A stretch of DNA of 64,000 nt from Fimbriimonadaceae bacterium (GCA_019454145.1 CP075366.1:661564-725563); one strand, 5' to 3'. Numbered from the stretch's first letter, positions 53,622 through 62,416 are shown. Numbers and translations: made by a program. Notes: generated by a model from the sequence alone, not told the origin.

Positions 53622-55159
53622 CCGATTTGCTCCAATGCTCGCTCAAAACGCGCTTTGACGCGCTGCGGGCCGAGCACTGACATAAGATCAAACAATCCTG
53701 GCCCGGAAAGTTGCCCGGTCATTGCGACTCTGATCGGCATGATCACTGGCCCGATTTTCTCAAACCCATTTGCCGATGCCCAATCTTTGACCATAGCTTC
53801 ACATTCAGCAGGAGTCATCGCGTTTTGACCAGACACTTGGTACGCCATATCGCCAAGAAGCTTTTTGACATGATCGCCAGCGAACGCCTTTGCAACTGCT
53901 GCAGAATCGAATTCAACTTCATCCAGCAAAAAGAATTCGCAAGCGGTACCGAAATCAGCTAATGTGTTGACTCGCTGTTGTTCTAACGGAAGCACCTGCC
54001 TGACAAACTCCGGTTGCGTTTCAAAAGCTGATTCGAGCAATTTGAGCCCTTTCAGAATTGCTTTTGGATTCTTGCCCGCGGGGGGTTCTTCTACTGTTGT
54101 CCAGTATTCGGTTGTCCAAGGATCAGCAATAAATTGTTTCAGGGCGGCTTCTAGTTCGTCAATGCTCATCGCACGGATCGCCAGACCGTTCATCCAGTCG
54201 AGCTTTTCCATATCGAACCTACCAGGGCTTGGCTGGATCCCTTTCAAATTAAAGGCAGTTGCCATGTCCACGTCGTTCATGACTTCGCGTTCATCTCCTG
54301 GGCTCCAACCAATGAGCGCAACAAAATTCTTGAGCGGCTGAGGCAGATATCCTTGCGCGGCGTAATCCAGAACTCTGGTGGCACCGTGACGTTTACTCAG
54401 CTTTTTGCCATCGGTTCCAACAATGACCGGGCAGTGAACAAACACGGGCGGAGTCCAACCGAATGCTTCAAAAAGCACGATGTGCTTGGGATAGCTAGCG
54501 ATCCATTCTTCGCCACGAAAGACGTGGGTAATCCCCATCAGGTGGTCATCAACCATCGCCGCAAAGTGATACGTGGGCATACCATCGGCTTTAATCAAAA
54601 CGGGATCATCAACTGTTTCGCCATCCCACTCCAAGTTTCCGCGAACAGAATCAACACCTTTAATCTTTACTCCGTGAGGAATCTTGAGCCGTACAACAAA
54701 CGGCTTTCCTTCTGCGAGGGCGGCTTCAGTCTTCTCCGCCGAAGCATCGCGCCAATCGCCCCCAAAGTAGCCGGTCGCCATTTTATTGATGCGCTGAAAC
54801 TCGCGCATTTGGTCAAGTTCTTCAGCGGTTTCAAATGCTCGGTACGCTTTGCCTTCCGCCAGCAACTGATCTGCGTACTTTTGGTAGATTCCCGCTTCTT
54901 TGCGTTCGCTTTGGCGGTAAGGTGCATGAGCACCCCCAACGTGCGGGCCTTCATCAAATTCAATACCAACCCACTTCAAACTATCAATAAACTCTTTTTC
55001 GGAATCGGCGTTGTATCGGGTTCGATCCGTGTCTTCAATCCGCAGGAGTAAGTCGCCCTGATGCCCGCGCGCAAACAGATCGTTGAACACCACTGTTCGC
55101 AAAGCACCCACGTGCAGAAGCCCAGTGGGCGAAGGGGCAAATCGAACTCGTACCGACAT
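53618..55159 (-). CDS. gltX: glutamate--tRNA ligase
   Basis: A 513-residue class I synthetase. FAPSPTGLLHVGALRT carries the HIGH-type motif (H16-V-G-A), RIEDTDRTRY is the glutamate-binding part, and KKLSKRHGATRV is the KMSKS loop. The C-terminal anticodon domain follows (about 350-513). Whether it is discriminating (Glu only) or also charges tRNA-Gln cannot be read from the sequence. It is followed by hisD through a four-base overlap, a mixed-function pair. Confidence 0.95.
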   Translation of the reverse strand: MSVRVRFAPSPTGLLHVGALRTVVFNDLFARGHQGDLLLRIEDTDRTRYNADSEKEFIDSLKWVGIEFDEGPHVGGAHAPYRQSERKEAGIYQKYADQLLAEGKAYRAFETAEELDQMREFQRINKMATGYFGGDWRDASAEKTEAALAEGKPFVVRLKIPHGVKIKGVDSVRGNLEWDGETVDDPVLIKADGMPTYHFAAMVDDHLMGITHVFRGEEWIASYPKHIVLFEAFGWTPPVFVHCPVIVGTDGKKLSKRHGATRVLDYAAQGYLPQPLKNFVALIGWSPGDEREVMNDVDMATAFNLKGIQPSPGRFDMEKLDWMNGLAIRAMSIDELEAALKQFIADPWTTEYWTTVEEPPAGKNPKAILKGLKLLESAFETQPEFVRQVLPLEQQRVNTLADFGTACEFFLLDEVEFDSAAVAKAFAGDHVKKLLGDMAYQVSGQNAMTPAECEAMVKDWASANGFEKIGPVIMPIRVAMTGQLSGPGLFDLMSVLGPQRVKARFERALEQIG

Positions 55160-55300
55160 ATTCCCACGAGGCTACCAGCCAGTAAGAACTTTCTAGCGTG
55201 ACCAAACTACCCTTTTGGCCCGGGAATCAAAAATCAGGGCAAAAAACGCAACCAATACCGTCAAACTCATGTCTATTCACGCAACGGGCATTTGCAACGC

Positions 55301-55873
55301 ATGAGCAACCCAGACTCAGCAGAATGGTATTACGTCGGGCACTACGGTCAACTTGGACCGCTGACCCTACAAAATATGAACGAGCTAACCGCCGACGGCG
55401 TGATTAGCAAGGAAACCTACGTCTGGAAGCCCGGAATGCCAGATTGGCAAACGGCTGATCTTATTGTCGAACTCTCTTCACATTTCATTCAATCTCAAAA
55501 TCAGCCTCCGCCACCGCCTTCAGCTTCAAACCCGCCAAAAGCGACTCCCGCAGTTCCAACTTACATGGATGCTTATGGGCAGATGCAGCCGCTCGTACCA
55601 GCCAACCCTTTGGCGCACTCTCCGTACGGAACTCATCAATGGATGATGTCGCCGTTGGCTTTACCCAAAAGCGATAAAAATCGGCTCGCAGCAGGGTTCT
55701 TAAACATCATTCCCGGGTTTGGAAGATTCTATTTAGGCTACGTGGCGCATGGAATTCTTCAATTTTTGTCCGCTATGTGTGTCGTTGGCGCAATATGGTC
55801 TTGGGTTGACGGTATTTATATCCTCGCCGGCGGGGTTAAGACCGACGGCTACGGACGAGAGCTGCCTGACTAG
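55301..55873 (+). CDS. GYF_2 and TM2 domain protein
   Basis: A protein of about 190 residues. The N-terminal GYF_2 (DUF4339) domain (about 6-55) has EWYYVGHYGQLGPLTLQNM and VWKPGMPDWQTA. A proline-rich linker follows, then a TM2-type double membrane helix (about 126-178, KNRLAAGFLNIIPGFGRFYL then the IWSWVDGIYILAGG end). This combination is common in membrane proteins of unknown role. I start at the ATG at 55301. No Shine-Dalgarno sequence is seen. The gap 55160-55300 holds nothing else. Confidence 0.8.
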   Translation: MSNPDSAEWYYVGHYGQLGPLTLQNMNELTADGVISKETYVWKPGMPDWQTADLIVELSSHFIQSQNQPPPPPSASNPPKATPAVPTYMDAYGQMQPLVPANPLAHSPYGTHQWMMSPLALPKSDKNRLAAGFLNIIPGFGRFYLGYVAHGILQFLSAMCVVGAIWSWVDGIYILAGGVKTDGYGRELPD

Positions 55874-55876
55874 GGT

Positions 55877-57313
55877 TTAAAAGCCAATCCCAGCTTGAGC
55901 CTTCTCAATCGCCAAAAGCGCGGCCCGCGCCTTGTTGTGACACTCTTCATTTTCAGTGGCTGGCACAGAATCGTAAACTAACCCTGCTCCTGCCTGGACA
56001 TGCGCCATACCGTCTTTCATCAAAATCGTACGGATCGCAATTGCCAGGTTCACATCACCATTCGCCGAAATTGTCCCAACTGCTCCACCGTAGAGTCCAC
56101 GTTTTGTGTTTTCTAACTCTTCAATGATCTCCATCGCCCGAACCTTTTGCGCCCCGCTCAAGGTGCCCGCTGGAAAGGTCGCTCTGATCAAATCAATACC
56201 ATCCAGTTCTGGCCTGAGCTCTCCCACAACGTCGCTCACAATGTGCATCACGTGGGAATACATTTCGATCTGCATGAGTTTTTCAACTTTTACAGTTCCA
56301 GGAGATGCCACCCGGCCAATATCGTTACGCCCCAAATCCACCAGCATGATGTGTTCAGCGCGTTCCTTTTGGTCAGCAAGAAGCTCTTTGGCAAGAATCT
56401 CGTCTTCTAAATGATTTGCTCCGCGTGGTCGAGTGCCGGCGATCGGTTTTACCATCGCTTCTCTGCCTTCTAACCCTACGAGTAACTCTGGCGACGCCCC
56501 CACGATGTCGAATTCTTCAAATCTCAAAAGGAACATATAAGGCGAGGGGTTCAACCCTCTTAACGCTCGATAAACTGTAACTGGGTGAGCATCAACTTTT
56601 TGCGTGAACCTCTGTGAAGCCACGACCTGGATGCAGTCGCCAGCTGCAATGTAATCCCGAACGCGCTCAACAATTCCTTCAAACTGCCCAGACTCCATAT
56701 TTGATTTCACCGGATGCGACTCATAGTTTCCAGTTGGCATTGGAGGAAGAGGCATTCTCAAACGGGATTCAATCCGGTTGATCTCAGCTTCTGCCATTTT
56801 TTGTCCTTCATCAGTTGGCTCTGCTAATGCGATGATCAGAATTTCTGCTCGAGCATGATCAAACACGACTACCGAATCGCAGATCATCATAGCGACATCG
56901 GGTAGGCCAAGCTGGTCTGGGTTTGTGGCCGGGATGTCCTCAATCTGCCGCACGTAGTCGTAGCAGATCATCCCCACCGCGCCACCAAGATACTTTGGAA
57001 GACCGGTTACATCGAACTCGGGATCAATCTGTGGAAGAAGCTTTCTCAGCTCGGCTAAAGGGTCGGTGCCGATTGAAAGTGGTTTTCCGTTGAGCAAAGA
57101 TTTATCGCCAAACGCCGTTAGCACTCCGCATGGGCGAACCCCGATCATGCTATACCGCGCTACTTGCTCGCCCCCACTCACGCTTTCTAGCAGAAAGCTG
57201 TTCGGCTCATCGTGGGCAAGCTTCCAATATGCGCTCAGGGGCGTTTCTAGGTCGGCGAGCAAGCGATGGACAACTGGCTTTTTATTGATCCTAGAAGCGT
57301 CTTCAAATGGCAT
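55877..57313 (-). CDS. trpE: anthranilate synthase component I
   Basis: A chorismate-binding enzyme of about 478 residues. RLLADLETPLSAYWKLA and the tryptophan-site LLESV at the N-terminus suggest feedback control. IAGDCIQVVASQRF, KPIAGTRPRGA, LVDLGRNDIGRVA, TFPAGTLSGAQKVRAMEIIEEL and QAGAGLVYDSVPATENEE are typical of TrpE. It makes anthranilate from chorismate with TrpG, which is not adjacent. I start at the ATG at 57313; a TTG six codons upstream is less likely because a TAAACT box lies between them. Confidence 0.93.
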   Translation of the reverse strand: MPFEDASRINKKPVVHRLLADLETPLSAYWKLAHDEPNSFLLESVSGGEQVARYSMIGVRPCGVLTAFGDKSLLNGKPLSIGTDPLAELRKLLPQIDPEFDVTGLPKYLGGAVGMICYDYVRQIEDIPATNPDQLGLPDVAMMICDSVVVFDHARAEILIIALAEPTDEGQKMAEAEINRIESRLRMPLPPMPTGNYESHPVKSNMESGQFEGIVERVRDYIAAGDCIQVVASQRFTQKVDAHPVTVYRALRGLNPSPYMFLLRFEEFDIVGASPELLVGLEGREAMVKPIAGTRPRGANHLEDEILAKELLADQKERAEHIMLVDLGRNDIGRVASPGTVKVEKLMQIEMYSHVMHIVSDVVGELRPELDGIDLIRATFPAGTLSGAQKVRAMEIIEELENTKRGLYGGAVGTISANGDVNLAIAIRTILMKDGMAHVQAGAGLVYDSVPATENEECHNKARAALLAIEKAQAGIGF

Positions 57314-57326
57314 GTTTGCCAGTTTA
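57311..57326 (-). promoter_or_regulatory. -10 box abutting trpE start (leaderless-type)
   Basis: On the minus strand TAAACT (57326-57321), then 7 nt, then ATG. There is no room for a trp attenuator leader. Confidence 0.5.
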
Positions 57327-57357
57327 ATCAAGTTGGCAATTATCGGGCGGCAGATGC

Positions 57358-59937
57358 TTAGTTTCCACCGTAATACGTCCCACGTTTTTGACTGCTTCCA
57401 AGTACTTCAGAAAACGGCCTCAGGTTAACCCTCACGTATTTCCCGTTTGATAAGAGGAACTTCCGTATTGGAATATTTTCCTCGCTCACACTTTTATTAC
57501 TCTTAGCTTTGCTTTCAATAGATTCAAGGACAGATTCGGGCAGCCACCAAAAGTCTTCGATTTTCACCATTGACATTCGATTAAAATCGCGGACTGCGGC
57601 AAGTTGAGATGTTGGAGGAGCGTTAGTTGGATTTGGCCCTAACATTTCCATTTGCGAAAGTGTGAATTTGCACTCCACACAAGGGTTCGTGGGACTAAAT
57701 GGGGCGGTTCCGCCCTTGAATGCCGACCTCTGGTCTGACTCGTGATAATAAGCAAATCCAAGATTTCCGTCAATTAAGTTTCTTCTAGCAGGGGACAAAT
57801 ACCAGCCCAAGGGACTTGAGATAACGTTTCCACACCATGGGAAATAGATTAAATGAAAACCGTACTCCTCCGAATAATCTCTGAGGCGAAGAGCATTCGC
57901 TGAATTACGGGCAAAAATTCCATTTAAAACTGTGCTCGTTAGAGAGGATAAGTCGGATCGATATTCATCTTGATCGAGCATCATAGGTCCGACAACAGAA
58001 AGATCTTTCTGTTCTGTATTGATCCGACCCATAACACTATTGCCAACAACCGTTACCATCATGCCTGAAGGTGGCCTTTTTTGATTTCCTGTTGCTTCCA
58101 AGGCTCTAATTCCTCTGATGAGTTCTATGGCAGTTTCTAAACCGCTATTTTCATATATTCCGCCATCAGACAAATACACATACTGGGGCACGCCATTAAT
58201 AAATCCTGTTCGTACGCGAGCAACATGGGTAACGATTGGAAATCTTGCCGAGGCACATGCAGCAGATAAAATTGAAACATCCTGGGGATATTTAAGGTTC
58301 GCCAAGGACTTCATTGTTGGGGTCAACATATTTGTGAGCAAAAATCTCTCGCCAGTTGACTGCATTGTCGTATTAAAAATGAGTGTGGTATTGATCCTTT
58401 TTATTGGCTCACCGGTTAAGATTCCGGAATTCAGAAACTCCTCCGCTTTCTCGCGAAGGTCTTTGTCGATTCTCCCCAAACCTTTGATAACACTGATCTC
58501 AAGTGCTTTGCCTCGGTCTAATCTGTCTGCAGCGGGAACAACCATAGAAGCCCATTCTGTAAAGAACATCCTTCCGATGACCGGAACAAGCAAATTGTGG
58601 TCAAAGTAAGCATCAACTTCCTTTACTACGCTGTAAATTTTCTCCTCGCTTTTTTGCGATTCGATTGCATAAACGATTGCATAAACGAGAGCGGTTCCAA
58701 TGCTTCCGCCGCTTACTGTACTTGTCGCAAACACTTGATTGAGCGATTCAGGGTTATCATCATACATTTCGGCGAGCACACGAGCTGCTCGATATGCGGC
58801 ATGGATTCCTCCGCCATCCGCAACAAAAATCATTCTTCTCTGCCGTTCTGCCTCAGATGTTGTCGAAATTTCTTCTGGAAAATAATAACGTTTATCAAAT
58901 CGGTCAACAGCTTTCGCTAGAGTCAACACGGAGGAATGTTTTTCCTTGATACGGACATCGGCGACTCCACGATTGTCTGGATGCCATGCACTCAAACAGC
59001 AAAGGCCGGAAACAAAGCGAATAATTAGTAGCGAAGCAATCACAAGGGTAAACGAACCGATCCGAAAATTCTTGCTCAGTGACTTCAGCCAAGGCAATTC
59101 ATTCATAGCCATCAGAGTGAAGAAGACACCGGAAATTATACATAGGGCAAAATTTACAATGATAATTGTCAGCCCAACATACAAAAAACTCCACCCACTA
59201 GGCGGAACCAAACTAAATCGGTCGATATTGTAAAAAAATAGCATGAGCACTACAAAGCCTACCGTCAAGACAGTCGCTCCGCCAAATTTGACGAGAAACA
59301 TTGACATTTGCGCACGCCTCGCGTTTCTTTTCGATTTTTCGCGAATTTTCTCCCGTCTTCTGCGACCAACAGCCAAAAAAATGAGCGCAAGAATGTCTCC
59401 GAAAACGATCATTGCCAGCGTTCTTGTCACGTGCCCCCCCTTTATGGGGTCTTGAATGCATTGAATCAGCATAAGCGTTGGGCCAAACATGAGCGCGGCA
59501 AAAAGAACAAAACGACCGATGCTTGCTCCAAATGAACTCCTTTCGACATTCCTCTGCTTTATTGCAACATCTCCGGCTCTCAAAACAAAGGACACGTATA
59601 CAGCAAAAGATATCCATATAAGAACAGTGAGATAAGCTTGATTTGCAGCCAGCATAAGCTCTCGAAACTGAAGGCCGAAAGTGTAAATAAAATACGCGAT
59701 GATGGTTACGGTTAATTGGGGAATAATCGCGATCAGTGCCTGCCTGAGTCCTGCCAAATAGCCAGGCCAGGGGGAGATATGTCTAAGCACTGGGGTTGTC
59801 CCATCTGAACTATCAGCCGTCTCTACCTGATTGGGCTTTCGCTCAAACCTCCAAAAGAACAAGTAGTAATTTAGTTCAAAGATGAAGGCGCGCCACCAAT
59901 TGCTTTGAGTAGTATCCGTATCTTGAAATGTGCTCAT
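57358..59937 (-). CDS. patatin-like phospholipase with N-terminal membrane domain
   Basis: I start at the ATG at 59937 (MSTFQDTDTTQ); further frame upstream overlaps yggS. Of 859 residues, the first 330 hold about eight membrane helices and the rest is a patatin domain. The oxyanion loop is VADGGGIHAAYRA (D374), the nucleophile S412 is in VSGGSIG (GxSxG), and the catalytic aspartate D591 is in LSDGGIYENSG. All catalytic parts are present, so it is probably a lipid acyl hydrolase at the inner membrane. Some patatins are effectors in anti-phage systems, but no cyclase or sensor gene adjoins. Confidence 0.8.
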   Translation of the reverse strand: MSTFQDTDTTQSNWWRAFIFELNYYLFFWRFERKPNQVETADSSDGTTPVLRHISPWPGYLAGLRQALIAIIPQLTVTIIAYFIYTFGLQFRELMLAANQAYLTVLIWISFAVYVSFVLRAGDVAIKQRNVERSSFGASIGRFVLFAALMFGPTLMLIQCIQDPIKGGHVTRTLAMIVFGDILALIFLAVGRRRREKIREKSKRNARRAQMSMFLVKFGGATVLTVGFVVLMLFFYNIDRFSLVPPSGWSFLYVGLTIIIVNFALCIISGVFFTLMAMNELPWLKSLSKNFRIGSFTLVIASLLIIRFVSGLCCLSAWHPDNRGVADVRIKEKHSSVLTLAKAVDRFDKRYYFPEEISTTSEAERQRRMIFVADGGGIHAAYRAARVLAEMYDDNPESLNQVFATSTVSGGSIGTALVYAIVYAIESQKSEEKIYSVVKEVDAYFDHNLLVPVIGRMFFTEWASMVVPAADRLDRGKALEISVIKGLGRIDKDLREKAEEFLNSGILTGEPIKRINTTLIFNTTMQSTGERFLLTNMLTPTMKSLANLKYPQDVSILSAACASARFPIVTHVARVRTGFINGVPQYVYLSDGGIYENSGLETAIELIRGIRALEATGNQKRPPSGMMVTVVGNSVMGRINTEQKDLSVVGPMMLDQDEYRSDLSSLTSTVLNGIFARNSANALRLRDYSEEYGFHLIYFPWCGNVISSPLGWYLSPARRNLIDGNLGFAYYHESDQRSAFKGGTAPFSPTNPCVECKFTLSQMEMLGPNPTNAPPTSQLAAVRDFNRMSMVKIEDFWWLPESVLESIESKAKSNKSVSEENIPIRKFLLSNGKYVRVNLRPFSEVLGSSQKRGTYYGGN

Positions 59938-59994
59938 GATTACAAAAATATAATGCCAAGAGTGAAAAGTAATTACAAGGGACATTAAAAAAAT

Positions 59995-60642
59995 ATGAAA
60001 ACGCAGGATCGCCTCCAGCAGGTACATCAACACATTCAACTGCAATGTGAGCGATACGGTCGTAATCCTAGCGAAGTCACACTGATAGCGGTATCTAAGA
60101 AACAATCGGTTAACGCGATTCTCGAAGCCTACGAAGCCGGGCAACGCCACTTCGGAGAAAGCTACCTTCAGGAATTACAGACAAAGGTCCACAAGTTACC
60201 TAGCGATATTGTGTGGCACTTTATTGGAAAGGTCCAATCAAACAAGGCTAAAAACATAGCCCTTCTGGCTGATGTCATCCACACCATCGAAAACGAACGG
60301 CAAATTGCAGAATTCAATAAAGTGGACCGGACCTTTGAAGGATTCATCCAAGTCAATATCGCCCGAGAACAACAAAAATCAGGAATTTTTCCAGAAAACC
60401 TTGACACGGTCCTTTCACATGTTCTAAAGTCATCAAAAGTTCAGTTTAGTGGATTGATGACCATTGGGCCAGCAGTTGACGATCCTGAAGAAAGCCGACC
60501 CATTTTCCGGCAACTGGCAAATCTCAACCGAGAAATCGGTGGAAAGTCGCTCAGTATGGGAATGAGTCACGACTTTGAAGTTGCGCTCCAGGAAGGAGCC
60601 ACTCACATCAGAGTTGGAACGGCAATCTTTGGTGAACGCTGA
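59995..60642 (+). CDS. YggS/PLPBP family pyridoxal phosphate homeostasis protein
   Basis: A 215-residue TIM-barrel PLP protein with VTLIAVSKKQSVNAI (PLP lysine), RHFGESYLQEL, WHFIGKVQSNKAK, GLMTIGP and SMGMSHDFEVALQEGATHIRVGTAIFG. It buffers vitamin B6 and has no known catalysis. AAGGGA precedes the ATG. It is 27 nt upstream of sepF, the same order as ylmE-sepF in Firmicutes, Actinobacteria and Cyanobacteria. The 57-nt gap to the divergent patatin gene must hold both promoters. Confidence 0.93.
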   Translation: MKTQDRLQQVHQHIQLQCERYGRNPSEVTLIAVSKKQSVNAILEAYEAGQRHFGESYLQELQTKVHKLPSDIVWHFIGKVQSNKAKNIALLADVIHTIENERQIAEFNKVDRTFEGFIQVNIAREQQKSGIFPENLDTVLSHVLKSSKVQFSGLMTIGPAVDDPEESRPIFRQLANLNREIGGKSLSMGMSHDFEVALQEGATHIRVGTAIFGER

Positions 60643-60669
60643 ACTCCTACGGAAGGGATATCAGGAATC

Positions 60670-61071
60670 ATGGAAGAAACTCTGGAACAAACCGGCCTCT
60701 TTGGTCGCATTCGCGAATTTTTCGTACGCGAAGACGTGGAAGAAATGGACACAGACCACGTCCCTACTCGAACCAACCTCAAAGTGCACGCTGTGCATCG
60801 TTACCACGTCACGGTTCGACGCCAAGTTGTTTCATTCCAAGATGCGGTGGCTGCTGCTGATGGCCTCAAGCGAGGCGAGCAACAAGTTCTCAATATCTCC
60901 GCTTGCCCACAAGACCTGCGAGAGAAAATCAAAGATTTCATGTGCGGTGTGAACTACAACGCTGAAGGTAGCTGGGAAGAACTCGGCGACGGTGTTTACC
61001 TACTTGCACCTGCATCGGCACACGTAGAAGTCGCTCCGGCAAGTCAGCGAATGGTCGCTGGTCGAAACTAA
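60670..61071 (+). CDS. sepF: cell division protein SepF
   Basis: This 133-residue protein has a short N-terminal amphipathic helix (TGLFGRIREFF, likely membrane-binding), a linker, and the SepF (DUF552) domain at about 48-115 with VVSFQDAVAAADGLKRGEQQ, VLNISACPQDLREKIKDF and GDGVYLLAP. SepF polymerises and tethers FtsZ to the membrane. It occurs with an LptD-like protein in the same window, so the host combines SepF with an outer membrane. A terminator follows. Confidence 0.92.
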   Translation: MEETLEQTGLFGRIREFFVREDVEEMDTDHVPTRTNLKVHAVHRYHVTVRRQVVSFQDAVAAADGLKRGEQQVLNISACPQDLREKIKDFMCGVNYNAEGSWEELGDGVYLLAPASAHVEVAPASQRMVAGRN

Positions 61072-61139
61072 ATCAACCATCTCCCCAATCAATTTCTAAT
61101 ACAAGCGTAAACAGCGAAAGCAAATGGGAACCAAAATTA

Positions 61140-61171
61140 CCCCTGAGGGCGGCACTCTCAGGGGGTTTTTT
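61140..61171 (+). terminator. intrinsic terminator after sepF
   Basis: CCCCTGAG (61140-61147) and CTCAGGGG (61157-61164), 9-nt loop, then G and six T. It ends the yggS-sepF transcript. Confidence 0.88.
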
Positions 61172-61185
61172 ATGCCAAAACTGTT

Positions 61186-61201
61186 CATAATCTAATTTAT
61201 G
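61186..61201 (+). promoter_or_regulatory. -10 box abutting leuD start (leaderless-type)
   Basis: CATAAT at 61186-61191, then 7 nt, then ATG. No Shine-Dalgarno sequence. Confidence 0.45.
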
Positions 61202-61795
61202 CCCGGATTCACCGTTGCTAGCGGCAAAATTGCAATCTATTCCCAAGACCATGTTGATACCGACCGGATCATCCCCGCACGGTTCCTTACTATGGTCACC
61301 AAATCGGGCTATGGCGAATTATTATTCGCCGATGTCCGTAAGCAAGAATCGTGCTTCCCACTCGATCAACCGGAAGCTGAAGGTGCCTCTATCCTCGTTA
61401 CCGGAACTAATTTTGGGTGCGGTTCATCGCGAGAGCATGCGGTTTGGGCAATTCAACAGGCTGGATTCATAGCCGTAATTGCACGAGTTGATCCCGATTC
61501 TCCCGGATACAGCGATATTTTCCGGCAAAACTCGGCGAACTGCGGACTGCTGTTGGTTGAGCTTCCAGCAGAATCTCACAATAAAATCACGGCCCTTGGT
61601 CAAGGGGCAACCATCACTATTGACCTCCCTAATCAAAAAGTGATCGCAAACAGCGAGGAATTGCCGTTTGAAATTAACGCCGCAACAAAAAACCAACTCA
61701 TACAAGGATTAGATTTGGTTGGTACAACCCTTGTTTACGACACTGAGATTGCTGAGTTTGAGAAGTCTTGGAACAGCTTTGCCCCATCACAGTAA
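61199..61795 (+). CDS. leuD: 3-isopropylmalate dehydratase small subunit
   Basis: A 198-residue aconitase-swivel protein with DHVDTDRIIPARFL near the N-terminus and the substrate-loop GTNFGCGSSREHAVWAI. With LeuC it isomerises 2-isopropylmalate in leucine synthesis. leuC is not adjacent. Size fits LeuD. The homoaconitase small subunit has the same fold, so a second substrate cannot be excluded. Confidence 0.9.
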   Translation: MPGFTVASGKIAIYSQDHVDTDRIIPARFLTMVTKSGYGELLFADVRKQESCFPLDQPEAEGASILVTGTNFGCGSSREHAVWAIQQAGFIAVIARVDPDSPGYSDIFRQNSANCGLLLVELPAESHNKITALGQGATITIDLPNQKVIANSEELPFEINAATKNQLIQGLDLVGTTLVYDTEIAEFEKSWNSFAPSQ

Positions 61796-61844
61796 AACTT
61801 CCATCAGCCAAAAGCGTCTAAACTAATTAGGTCGCAGGATCATC

Positions 61845-62345
61845 ATGATGCTCACATCCATTTTGCTCGCCATTTCCATCTTGCCAACTCAAAACCAGCA
61901 AGACCCTGATATCGCTCCGTTGCGCCACAACGAAAAGCGGCTTTATCAACTGAAAGATTTGGAAACCACAACCATAGTGCTAAAAGATAAGCATGAACTG
62001 AAAGCATGGGTGATGGATACTGATGCGAAAAGATCAGAGGGCATGATGTTCTTGGAAGACAAAGATTTCACTGAAAAGCAGGCAATGGTTTTTGTATTCA
62101 CAGCCGCTCGTGAACTCCGGTTTTGGATGCGGAATACGCTTGTCCCGCTCGATATCGCTTATGTAGATTCTTCTGGTCGGATCGTCCGCACTTACACGAT
62201 GAAAGCTTTGGATGAAACGACTGACTACAGTTCTTATGGAAATGCAAAATATGCCATCGAATTTAAGGCCGGTTTGTTCAAAAAACTAGGAGTAAGAGCC
62301 GGTGATTACGTGGCAATTTCTAGCCGAGTAAAAGCAAAGGATTAA
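61845..62345 (+). CDS. DUF192 family secreted protein
   Basis: This is a 166-residue protein. A short uncharged hydrophobic N-terminus (MMLTSILLAISILPTQ) leads to a DUF192 domain (about 45-162) with AKRSEGMMFLEDKDF, RFWMRNTLVPLDIAYVDSSG and YAIEFKAGLFKKLGVRAGD. DUF192 proteins are small beta-barrels of unknown role, often envelope-located. It occupies the place before nusA where rimP is often found. Confidence 0.85.
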   Translation: MMLTSILLAISILPTQNQQDPDIAPLRHNEKRLYQLKDLETTTIVLKDKHELKAWVMDTDAKRSEGMMFLEDKDFTEKQAMVFVFTAARELRFWMRNTLVPLDIAYVDSSGRIVRTYTMKALDETTDYSSYGNAKYAIEFKAGLFKKLGVRAGDYVAISSRVKAKD

Positions 62346-62356
62346 GGTCTATCGCT

Positions 62357-62399
62357 CTGCCTGGCAACGTGATATAATTAACGTATCACAACCAGGCAG
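62357..62399 (+). promoter_or_regulatory. nusA promoter inside a nested inverted repeat
   Basis: TATAAT lies at 62373-62378. It is enclosed by GTGATA (62369-62374) / TATCAC (62384-62389) and, outside that, CTGCCTGG (62357-62364) / CCAGGCAG (62392-62399). The nested palindrome could be an operator, or a 3' hairpin of the preceding gene. Confidence 0.6.
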
Positions 62400-62416
62400 G
62401 GCTCCATACACAGAGG

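Noticed and set aside
51228-59937. A CBASS- or Pycsar-like system made of the cyclase-like gene and the patatin gene
   Set aside because: The two genes are 5 kb apart on opposite strands with hisD, gltX, a GYF_2 protein and trpE between them. Nothing in the sequence links them.
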